A stretch of DNA of 54,954 bases, from positions 265,045 through 319,998 of the forward strand of contig JAPPFM010000002.1 in NCBI GenBank assembly GCA_028821605.1, written 5' to 3'. The position numbers were made by a program, and so were the translations under genes. Of this stretch, positions 23,835 through 31,198 are shown piece after piece. Each line of letters starts with the position of its first letter. Within the stretch, counting starts at the first letter, position 1. Source of the stretch: Candidatus Poribacteria bacterium (GTDB lineage Bacteria; Poribacteria; WGA-4E; WGA-3G). The notes under the pieces were generated by a model, which was given only the letters and a program-made list of their open reading frames with translations, made no database searches and was not told the DNA's origin.

Positions 23835-24485
23835 ACTTCCTTAGAAAAAGTGCTGGGGTGTGTAAATATTTTTTAAAAGTATGGGACTGGGAGATTGGAA
23901 GGCCGATTCACCCTTAACGCAGACCTCTATCCTCTGAACCCGAATTGACAAGATTCGCGGATGGGTAAAATCCACAAAAACTTGGACATTGCGGGAGGCA
24001 TGGATGTAGGTTGGGTTGAGCGGTAAAACTACAAGTTCATTTTCGCTATACACGGGGTTCCATTCTTCAATGAACCGTTCGGGGAGATAGATGTAGCGAA
24101 ACCCAACGTCCGAAACGGTGTCGGTATCATAGTGCGTTGGGTTTCACTCGGTTTTTGGTGATTTCAGGGTTCTCTGTTCCGTTGAAAACACTGTGCTGTA
24201 TGCGATTTTTAGTAGGTTCCCGTTCAACCCAACCTACAAGACGCTTCAATTTTTATTTTCAAACTCACGTTATAGTAGATTCTGTAATTACTTATACACT
24301 CGTGTGGTAGCGAACTGCGAAGTTGTGTCTTATACTGCCACAGGCTAACAGCCTATGCTACGATGCTATAGGAAACCAACGGTCTCATATCCTACCTACC
24401 TTCCACCCTTCCGTTAAATTTTGTCCTTGTTTAAAAGACGTGAACATGTTAAAATGGTAGGAATGAAGAATTAAGGAGGGTGGAC
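23835..24485. other. 650-bp intergenic region
   Basis: No gene is convincing. It holds a 234-bp palindromic element (24005-24238), a 23-nt block at 24249-24271 that is the exact reverse complement of 15758-15780, and the strong RBS AAGGAGG at 24473-24479 for the next gene. Confidence 0.5.
24005..24238. mobile_element. Palindromic element with TGTAGGTTGGGTTGA ends
   Basis: A 234-bp non-coding element. TGTAGGTTGGGTTGAGCGG at the left is mirrored by CCGTTCAACCCAACCTACA at the right. Inside, GCGAAACCCAACG and CGTTGGGTTTCACT form a second inverted pair. The nested symmetry fits a MITE or REP-like repeat. No transposase is present. Confidence 0.6.
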
Positions 24486-25790
24486 ATGGACGCGAAATTG
24501 TGGGTGCCGGAGTACGATACCCCGGAATTGTGGCATAAAGAAATCTCACGGCGTGGGTTTTTCAAAAGTAGTGTCGGCAGTTTTTTGGGACTCGTCGCGA
24601 TGCAGCATTTTAGTTCGATGGGACTTGCGCAGCTTGAGGATGTTGTGCCGCGCGCCAAAAATTGTATTGTGCTGTTCATGAGTGGTGGCGCGAGTCAATT
24701 AGACACTTTCGATCCGAAGCCCGGCACCAAAAATGGCGGTCCCTTTGCAGCGATTCCGACGAGTGCTAAAGGCATAGAAATTTCTGAACACCTCCCACAT
24801 GTCGCGGAGCAGGCGCATCATCTCTCCATCCTCCGATCGATGGTTTCACGTGAAGGAAACCATGAACGCGCCCGCTATCTACTGCATACGGGTTATGCCC
24901 CCGGCGGTGCGGTCAGACATCCCACCCTCGGTTCACTCACCTCTTACTACCTTGAAGATGACACTTCCGATCTTCCGAGTTGCGTTAATATCAATGCGCC
25001 GACGTATTCCGGTGGTTTCCTCGGTGCGACGCACGATCCGTTTATCGTCAAGGATCCGATGAGTCCTGTGGACGACCTCTCCTATCCTGCGCAGATGGAT
25101 ACACACCGTTTTCGCGAACGTCTCAAAATGCTGAAAGCGATTGAGGCGGATTTCATCGCGAAACGGACTGGACGCAGCACGGAAGCACATGAAGCGATTT
25201 ACAAGAAAGCCGACCAGCTCATCAACTCCCCAAAAATAGATGCGTTTCATCTCAATGAGGAACCCGTTGCTATCCGCGAGGCTTATGGTATGAATAAGTT
25301 CGGTCAAGGCTGTTTGATGGCACGCCGACTTGTGGAAGCCGGTGTTAAATTTGTGGAGGTTTCAATAGATGGCTGGGATACGCATGAAAATAACTTTGAA
25401 CGGACGAAAGAACTCCTTGATATGGTGGATCCGGCATTCGCGATGCTCCTGAAGGATTTGGCTGAACGTGATCTTCTTGAGGAGACGCTTGTGCTATGGC
25501 TCGGCGAATTCGGGCGCACACCGAAAATTAACGACAATGATGGACGTGACCATCATACCGAGGGGTGGTCGGCGGTCGTTGCAGGCGGTGGTACACGTGG
25601 TGGACAGGTCATCGGAAGTACGAATGAAGATGGGACTGAGGTTGTCAGTGGTGCTGTCCGCGTGCCCGATCTGTTTGCATCGCTCTGCTTTGCCCTTGGG
25701 ATCGACGGTGCCGAAGAGAACTATTCCCGATCTGGTCGTCCAATTCGGGTTGTTGACGATGGCACGGTGATAGAGGAGTTGTTCACATAG
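24486..25790 (+). CDS. DUF1501 family protein
   Basis: 434 residues. A twin-arginine-type signal is visible: SRRGFFKSSVGSFLG at about 19-33. The mature part is a DUF1501 sulfatase-like domain: CIVLFMSGGASQLDTFDPKP, the SKA-type ISEHLPHVAE, LSILRSMVSREGNHERARYL, GWDTHENNFERTKELLDMVD and LWLGEFGRTPKINDNDGRDH, then GGGTRGGQVIGSTNEDG. These proteins are common in Planctomycetes and Poribacteria, usually beside a DUF1549/DUF1800 partner, which is absent here. The ATG at 24486 lies 6 nt after AAGGAGG and is preferred to a GTG two codons earlier that overlaps the RBS. Confidence 0.88.
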   Translation: MDAKLWVPEYDTPELWHKEISRRGFFKSSVGSFLGLVAMQHFSSMGLAQLEDVVPRAKNCIVLFMSGGASQLDTFDPKPGTKNGGPFAAIPTSAKGIEISEHLPHVAEQAHHLSILRSMVSREGNHERARYLLHTGYAPGGAVRHPTLGSLTSYYLEDDTSDLPSCVNINAPTYSGGFLGATHDPFIVKDPMSPVDDLSYPAQMDTHRFRERLKMLKAIEADFIAKRTGRSTEAHEAIYKKADQLINSPKIDAFHLNEEPVAIREAYGMNKFGQGCLMARRLVEAGVKFVEVSIDGWDTHENNFERTKELLDMVDPAFAMLLKDLAERDLLEETLVLWLGEFGRTPKINDNDGRDHHTEGWSAVVAGGGTRGGQVIGSTNEDGTEVVSGAVRVPDLFASLCFALGIDGAEENYSRSGRPIRVVDDGTVIEELFT

Positions 25791-25794
25791 TAGT

Positions 25795-26199
25795 TATCGG
25801 TTTTCAGTTGTCAGTTATCGGTTAAAGAGGGGTCTGGTAACGATCTACAGCAGTTGTGAATATTCCAGGGCATAGGTGAATTATTCAGGACTTACGCAAT
25901 TGTAGCCGTAGCACGTCTTATGAGATGGGAATTTTCCCAAAAATACACACGTTGTTCTGACACAAACTGGAAAGTTTGTGCTACAAATGAGCAGACTGCG
26001 TAAGTCCTATTATTATACCAAATCTAAAAAATAAAGTCGCATTTCAGTGGCTTTGAAACGCGTTAGAAGTTTCTGGATGTCCGAGCGCAATGAATTGCGC
26101 GGCTACGAACCGACCTTTCGTTATGAGAAGTATTTATTCAGAAATAGTATTACCGAAACACCTCTTAACTGAAGACTGATAACTGAAAGCTGGTAACTA
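25795..26199. repeat. CAGTTATC-type palindrome split by other repeats
   Basis: The left arm (TTATCGGTTTTCAGTTGTCA, then GTTATCGGTTAAAGAGG) at about 25797-25833 is mirrored by CCTCTTAACTGAAGACTGAT followed by AACTGAAAGCTGGTAACT at about 26161-26198. The arms enclose a complete AGGACTTACGCA element and about 150 bp more. The right arm ends one base before the rsmD start codon. Confidence 0.55.
25887..26008. mobile_element. MITE-like element, AGGACTTACGCA ends, copy 2
   Basis: A 122-bp element bounded by perfect 12-bp inverted repeats, AGGACTTACGCA and TGCGTAAGTCCT. An internal ACAAACT-GGAA-AGTTTGT hairpin lies near the right end. TTATT-like sequence on both sides suggests a short AT-rich target duplication. 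It lies inside a larger palindromic repeat. Confidence 0.7.
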
Positions 26200-26787
26200 A
26201 TGCGCGTTATTGCTGGCACATTCAAGGGTAGACGCTTGGCTGCCCCTAAAGGAGATCGTCTCGTTCGTCCGACTGCTGATCGGGTTAAAGAGTCAGTTTT
26301 TAGTATTCTGCGGGAGCAGGTGGTTGATGCGAACTTCTTAGACCTTTGTGCTGGTACAGGGAGTATAGGGATAGAAGCATTAAGCCGTGGGGCGAAGCAT
26401 GTCACGTTTTTAGAGCGTGACCCGCGGTGCATCGGGATTATAGAGCGAAACCTCCGTATGTGTGGGCTACTTGCTGAATCCGAGGCGAGGCATTGTCTGC
26501 TCCGTCGTGATGCTGTGAAAGGGATTTCGTACCTCTGCAAGCAGTCGGCTGTGTTTGAGGTTATCTATTTCGATCCGCCATACAGTGTTGGTTTGATAAA
26601 TGGCTCGCAATTGTATACGGACTGTCTGGAATTGCTTGCTGAGAGTTCGCTACTCCGCGTTGGTGGTGTCCTGCTTGTTGAACATGCAAAGCAGTACGTG
26701 GTGCCCGACGCGGTTGGGAGTTTAAAACAAAGTCGGCAAGCGCGTTATGGGGATACGGTTGTATCTTTTTATGAAAAGCGTCTATAG
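26200..26787 (+). CDS. rsmD: 16S rRNA (guanine966-N2)-methyltransferase RsmD
   Basis: 195 residues of a SAM-dependent methyltransferase modifying G966 of 16S rRNA. The N-terminus MRVIAGTFKGRRLAAP and RPTADRVKESVFSILRE are family signatures. LDLCAGTGSIGIEALSRGA is the SAM-binding loop, and YFDPPY is the catalytic (D/N)PPY motif. The length is typical. The ATG comes directly after a palindromic repeat arm with no RBS visible, so translation may be weak or leaderless. Confidence 0.92.
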   Translation: MRVIAGTFKGRRLAAPKGDRLVRPTADRVKESVFSILREQVVDANFLDLCAGTGSIGIEALSRGAKHVTFLERDPRCIGIIERNLRMCGLLAESEARHCLLRRDAVKGISYLCKQSAVFEVIYFDPPYSVGLINGSQLYTDCLELLAESSLLRVGGVLLVEHAKQYVVPDAVGSLKQSRQARYGDTVVSFYEKRL

Positions 26788-26802
26788 GTATTTGAATTAT
26801 TC

Positions 26803-26923
26803 AGGACTTACGCAAATTGACCAGAGAAAAGGTATATTTTACTGAAAAGTCGTTATTTCATTAGTATTTAACCCCCTAAATCCCCCGTATCAGGGGGACT
26901 TTAAGAGGAAATACGTAAGTCCT
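26803..26923. mobile_element. MITE-like element, AGGACTTACGCA ends, copy 3
   Basis: A 121-bp element bounded by AGGACTTACGCA and TACGTAAGTCCT (one mismatch). It contains a CCCCC-GTAT-CAGGGGG type hairpin. The cargo differs from copies 1 and 2, so only the ends are conserved. It separates rsmD from the bicupin gene. Confidence 0.68.
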
Positions 26924-26964
26924 ATCATTAAGTCGTATTGTGCTTTAGGGACTGAAGAGAAAAA

Positions 26965-27699
26965 ATGAAAATCTTGAATCTGCAATCCGGAACGCCCTTT
27001 CAAATGGGAAAAGGTAAAAATTGGCGTGTCGTGCATCCCGATATGGGTTCCAAACAGTTGACGCTGAACCATGGACTTCACGCCCCCGGTCAAGAATTTA
27101 CACAGCATTACCACGATGCGTCTGAAGACGCGATTGTTGTCTTGGAGGGTGGTGGTGCTATTCGACAGGGGGCGGTTTATACGCCGATTGCTGCGGGCGA
27201 TGTTATTTTTGTTCCTGCAGGGGAGGTCCACGGAACGGTGAACACAACGCCGAATATGGCGCGTCTGATTAGTTTCCAGGCTCCGCCGGATATGGCACTC
27301 TACCGGGGTGAACGGGATACTCCGGATGAAGCCCCCACGCCCCAAGATGGACATCGGAGTAACGTTCAGGTGATCAATATGGCGCGTAGTGGTCCCGTTT
27401 TTGGGAAATCCACCGACTGGCGAAGCGTGGTTTCACCGAAAAAAGGCTCTGTTCATCTCTCCTTGGATTACATTTCCCTCAACAAAGGTGAAAGCTTTAC
27501 ACATGAACCGATTGATAGTGAAGCGATTTATGTGCTAAAGGATGGAAATGCCGGCGTGACAACTGGTACAGGAGAGACATGCGAATTGGAACAACATGAT
27601 GTCCTCTTCCTTTCTCCGGGAGACACCTTCTCACTTTCCCAAGCAGGGGATGAACCGACAGTGGTCATATCTTGTTGGGCGGTTGCTACTTCCCACTAA
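26965..27699 (+). CDS. Bicupin domain protein
   Basis: 244 residues with two cupin barrels. The first has both canonical motifs: GQEFTQHYHDASEDAIVVLE (G-x5-H-x-H-x3-E) and GDVIFVPAGEVHGTVN (G-x5-P-x-G-x2-H-x3-N), giving a full metal site at about residues 42-98. The second barrel (about 130-240) keeps the fold pattern GESFTHEP...EAIYVLKDG but lacks most metal ligands. Bicupins include dioxygenases, isomerases and sugar-binding proteins; the substrate cannot be told. It lies 147 nt before a GH36-like gene and could act on the same carbohydrate pathway. A RBS-like GAAGAGA precedes the ATG. Confidence 0.8.
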   Translation: MKILNLQSGTPFQMGKGKNWRVVHPDMGSKQLTLNHGLHAPGQEFTQHYHDASEDAIVVLEGGGAIRQGAVYTPIAAGDVIFVPAGEVHGTVNTTPNMARLISFQAPPDMALYRGERDTPDEAPTPQDGHRSNVQVINMARSGPVFGKSTDWRSVVSPKKGSVHLSLDYISLNKGESFTHEPIDSEAIYVLKDGNAGVTTGTGETCELEQHDVLFLSPGDTFSLSQAGDEPTVVISCWAVATSH

Positions 27700-27846
27700 C
27701 GAACCTTGCACTTCTATATTATTAAGGCGGTGGTGGTTTCGCTTGCCGTCTTGATCGCTCTTTTTAAAGGGATGGCTGGCAAGATTTTGGCTTCCGGATA
27801 GACACGGCAGATTCTTTATGCAAAGATCAAAAAGGAAATTAAATGG

Positions 27847-30384
27847 ATGAGAGCAGATGATATAGCAGTCTCACGGCAGGGAAATCTCGCCGTGATAAAC
27901 CACAGTAAATATGAGATTAAGTTTAACCTTTCAAAAGGGACCTGGGATTACATAGATGAGAGCGGTGCCACAATTATCCGGGACGGGTGTGCCCAGATAA
28001 CTCTTAGCGATGGGAGCGTTGTCAAAACGGAAGACGCTGGCACCCGCGAATTTATCACCGAGCTCCCGGAGACAGATGTTTTCGGTGACTATCAACAGAT
28101 CCGCTTCTCGCACGAGGCGACAGGTAAGGGGGTTCGGATAAACACCTATCTCAATTGCTATGCCGCTCACTCTGCCGTCCACCTCAAAGTTGGTGTTGAG
28201 AACCTAAAACCGGAACCCTTGCAACTGGACAGTATGACGGTGCTTGGCGTTTCAGGGAACCGTGGAGCTGTGCTGCTCGGAGATCTCTCGTCGGATTATT
28301 ACCTCTTTATCAACATGCCCCCTGTTTCTCCCGGTGTCAGTAAAAGACTCTATGAAGGGTTTCTACTGAGCGAGACCGATGCTATGTATCCCAGCCACGA
28401 TGGTATCCTTCACGATACAAAGAGTGGTAAGGCACTCGTCTTTGGTTTCCTGACGACTGAAAAGTGGTGGCCCCGAGTTCAGGTTGGATGTCAAAACAAC
28501 AATAGAAGACGCGGCTCGCAAGCACAGCGTAAAAAATCATCGGCATCCGGTGTTAATCCGTGGGCACTTTATCATCAGTGTGAGCAACAGTGTGCTTCTG
28601 GTGAAGAAATCGTTTCCGAAACTGCCTATATCAACTTTACAGAAGGGGCTACGGCAGCCTATAACCATTATACCGAGTTGGTGGCGCGGAATGTTGAACA
28701 AGCGTCTCAATCCGTACCTGCGTGTCGTAAACCGATTACTGCGTGGACACTTTCCGATACACAAGAGCCCTTTGACACGGATACCCTTTTAACCCAAACG
28801 AATGCCCTCGCCGAGAACCCACTGTTCCAGCCAAGTTACGCTGGTGGTATCGATTATATTCAATTAGACGAGGTGTCGGAATCAGAGTTGGGGAGTGTTG
28901 CAGAGAGTTCAGAGGCTTCGGCACTACAAGATGGTGACGGGATCCAAGCGGTTGCCAATCAAATCCGGGCAAAGGGTTTTAAAGCGGGTATCCGCTTTAA
29001 TCCATTCTGTGTGGCACTTGATTCGGAACTTCTGAAGAGCCATCCGGACTATTGCATCCAGGAACAGACCACGTCTCGTCGTGGAAAAGGAAATTCTCGT
29101 AGTCGTTCAGGGCGTAATAGTTACAAACCTGCCACGGTCCATCTGCCAGAGGGTGGCAAAGAGGTTGCCCTCTTGGACGTTTCGCATCCGGAGGTGCAAT
29201 CGCGCATCCGTGGACAGATTAAACAGATCGTCAACGAGTGTGGGTATTCACTCATCAACGCAGATTTCACGCCTTATACAGCGGGACTCACGAACGCTTC
29301 ACACAACTTGCGTTGGCAGGACAGCAGCTTAACCTCAGTCCAACTTTATCGCCTCGCTGCGAAATTAATCAGCGATGCAATCGATGAAGCACGCTCGGAA
29401 AGTTCGCTCTTTTTCAAAGAGGACATTTTGCTTGCAGGATACAATGCTGTTCCGGGTCCGTGTATCGGTAGTATTGGTGTTAATGCTCCACTCCTGAGTT
29501 CTTCGGTTTCCACTGACGTTGCGGTTTCCAGTCGCACAAGCGACCCTTGGCATCATCAGCGTGGCACGAAGCATCGCCTGAGTCGGTATGCCTCACATAT
29601 AAGGGAGCATAACGTTCTCTGGGGGCATGTTTTTGGTGAGATTGCTGTTGATGAACCACGACCTATCAACGAGGTCATCGTGGAGGTAACAGCAGCTGCG
29701 TTGAGCGGTGGGGCAGTCTTGTGTGCGGACCAACTCACAGCACTCACCTCGTCACGTGCGGCGTATTTAGCAAAAATCTTCCCGCTCGTAGGTGAAGCTG
29801 CTACACCGGTAGACCTTTACGATGAGCCTTTTCCTAAAATATGGAGTCTACCGATTTCAACGCCTCGTGAAACCTGGTATCTCGCCGCTGTCTTCAATTG
29901 GGATGATCACGAGGGTGATGCCTATTTTGAATTGGACGCGCTTGGGTTGCCTGCGTCCAAAGACTTCCTCGTTCACGACTTCTGGATGCGCCAATATCTT
30001 GGAAAGGTTTCAAACGGCGTGACCTTATTAAACATCCCGCCTCGTTCTGCCAAGCTGCTCTGCTTCCGTGAAGAACAGGATGTGCCGCAATTGCTCGCTA
30101 CGGATATGCATTATACACAAGGTAGTGTTGAAATTCTGTCTGCGGGTTGGGATAGTCATAGTGAAAGTTATCTGCTTGTTTGCAAACCGCTTAGAGAGGC
30201 TGATGGTACCTGCTTTATTCATGTGCCAGAGGGTTACTTACCGACAAGCGTGGCGACTTACGGCAGCGATTATCAATATGAGTGGGACAAACCGATCTGT
30301 AAGTTGACGTTTACCGGAATTCAACCGGATAGGTTGGTGCAAGTCAGCATTCATTTTGCGAAAACTTCGGGTGGAACCTTGTAG
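27847..30384 (+). CDS. GH36-like alpha-galactosidase family protein
   Basis: 845 residues. An N-terminal beta-rich supersandwich (about 1-300) precedes a TIM barrel like those of GH36/GH27. YIQLDEV starts the barrel. SLINADFTPYTAG carries the probable nucleophile Asp, GYNAVPGPCIGSIGVNAPLL the substrate Cys/Gly loop, and SVSTDVAV a possible acid/base Asp. A C-terminal beta domain (about 700-845) follows. Two unusual Arg/Ser-rich inserts occur, QNNNRRRGSQAQRKKSSASG (about 217) and SRRGKGNSRSRSGRNS (about 419). No signal peptide is visible, so it is probably intracellular. RBS AAAAAGGAA is upstream. Confidence 0.7.
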   Translation: MRADDIAVSRQGNLAVINHSKYEIKFNLSKGTWDYIDESGATIIRDGCAQITLSDGSVVKTEDAGTREFITELPETDVFGDYQQIRFSHEATGKGVRINTYLNCYAAHSAVHLKVGVENLKPEPLQLDSMTVLGVSGNRGAVLLGDLSSDYYLFINMPPVSPGVSKRLYEGFLLSETDAMYPSHDGILHDTKSGKALVFGFLTTEKWWPRVQVGCQNNNRRRGSQAQRKKSSASGVNPWALYHQCEQQCASGEEIVSETAYINFTEGATAAYNHYTELVARNVEQASQSVPACRKPITAWTLSDTQEPFDTDTLLTQTNALAENPLFQPSYAGGIDYIQLDEVSESELGSVAESSEASALQDGDGIQAVANQIRAKGFKAGIRFNPFCVALDSELLKSHPDYCIQEQTTSRRGKGNSRSRSGRNSYKPATVHLPEGGKEVALLDVSHPEVQSRIRGQIKQIVNECGYSLINADFTPYTAGLTNASHNLRWQDSSLTSVQLYRLAAKLISDAIDEARSESSLFFKEDILLAGYNAVPGPCIGSIGVNAPLLSSSVSTDVAVSSRTSDPWHHQRGTKHRLSRYASHIREHNVLWGHVFGEIAVDEPRPINEVIVEVTAAALSGGAVLCADQLTALTSSRAAYLAKIFPLVGEAATPVDLYDEPFPKIWSLPISTPRETWYLAAVFNWDDHEGDAYFELDALGLPASKDFLVHDFWMRQYLGKVSNGVTLLNIPPRSAKLLCFREEQDVPQLLATDMHYTQGSVEILSAGWDSHSESYLLVCKPLREADGTCFIHVPEGYLPTSVATYGSDYQYEWDKPICKLTFTGIQPDRLVQVSIHFAKTSGGTL

Positions 30385-30425
30385 TTTCGAGAGATAGTTT
30401 GTTCTCAGGAAATGGGTGTCAGAAG

Positions 30426-31061
30426 ATGAGTCGTGTACATACACAGATGCAAGCACTTAAAGTGCACGCCAGCACTTGTACAGCTTGTGATTTGGCGAAG
30501 ACTCGTGCAAATGTTGTTTTCGGTAGTGGGGATGCTACAGCGAAATTAGCGATTGTTGCGGAGGGGCCGTCTGCTGCCGATAATCACACGACGTTTCCAT
30601 TTTCAGGCCCTGCTGGCGATTTGCTTGACGAGGTTTTAGCGGCAAACGAGTTAACGCGTGCAGACATCTGGCTCACGAACATCATTAAGTGTCGTGCGGC
30701 AAGTCTGAAAGGCGGTGTGTTGAAAAACCGTCCGCCGAAGGCATCAGAGATTAAGGCGTGTGCTAAATGGCTTGATGGAGAACTTACGTTGATGCTGCCC
30801 TCGGTGATTCTCTGTATGGGTGCCCCCGCGGCAAAGGCTCTTATTAATCGCAGTTTCCGCATTACGGAAGAACGCGGTGTCTGGTTTACAGATACCCACT
30901 ATGCTCCATTTACCATGGCGACGTTTAACCCTGCTTATGTGCTACGACAAGAGGGCGAGAATTTTACGGCACTTCGACAGATCGTCATTGACGATATCGC
31001 CAAGGCGTTGCGGAAACTGCAGGAACCGATCGAAATTCCCAAACTGACTCTTTTTCAATAG
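30426..31061 (+). CDS. Uracil-DNA glycosylase, family 4/5 type (Fe-S)
   Basis: 211 residues. It would remove uracil from DNA for base-excision repair. N-terminal CTACDLAKTRANVVFGSG supplies the first two cluster Cys residues. VAEGPSAADNHTTFPFSGPA is a variant of the GEGPG catalytic loop, TNIIKCRAASLKGGVLKNRP with EIKACAKWL provides the other two Cys, and FNPAYVLRQ corresponds to the HPS/L motif. The substitution in the first motif suggests a divergent family 4/5 member. The ATG at 30426 is chosen because upstream residues are unconserved. Its TAG stop overlaps a solo AGGACTTACGCA repeat end. Confidence 0.85.
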   Translation: MSRVHTQMQALKVHASTCTACDLAKTRANVVFGSGDATAKLAIVAEGPSAADNHTTFPFSGPAGDLLDEVLAANELTRADIWLTNIIKCRAASLKGGVLKNRPPKASEIKACAKWLDGELTLMLPSVILCMGAPAAKALINRSFRITEERGVWFTDTHYAPFTMATFNPAYVLRQEGENFTALRQIVIDDIAKALRKLQEPIEIPKLTLFQ

Positions 31062-31071
31062 GACTTACGCA
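31060..31071 (+). repeat. Solo AGGACTTACGCA repeat end
   Basis: One 12-bp MITE terminus overlaps the stop codon of the glycosylase gene. No matching TGCGTAAGTCCT is found before the next gene, so this is a remnant. The rest of 31072-31198 holds no gene; AAAATCGGAGTTCCG at 31135-31149 also occurs at 15776-15790. Confidence 0.5.
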
Positions 31072-31198
31072 GACAGGTGATAAATCGCACTACTACAAGC
31101 TATTCGGTGGTTTCTGGTGTGGTCAGCAGTTGGTAAAATCGGAGTTCCGCCAAAAAGAGAACGAAAGGAATGAGGATTGGAGGGAACGACGGTAAATT

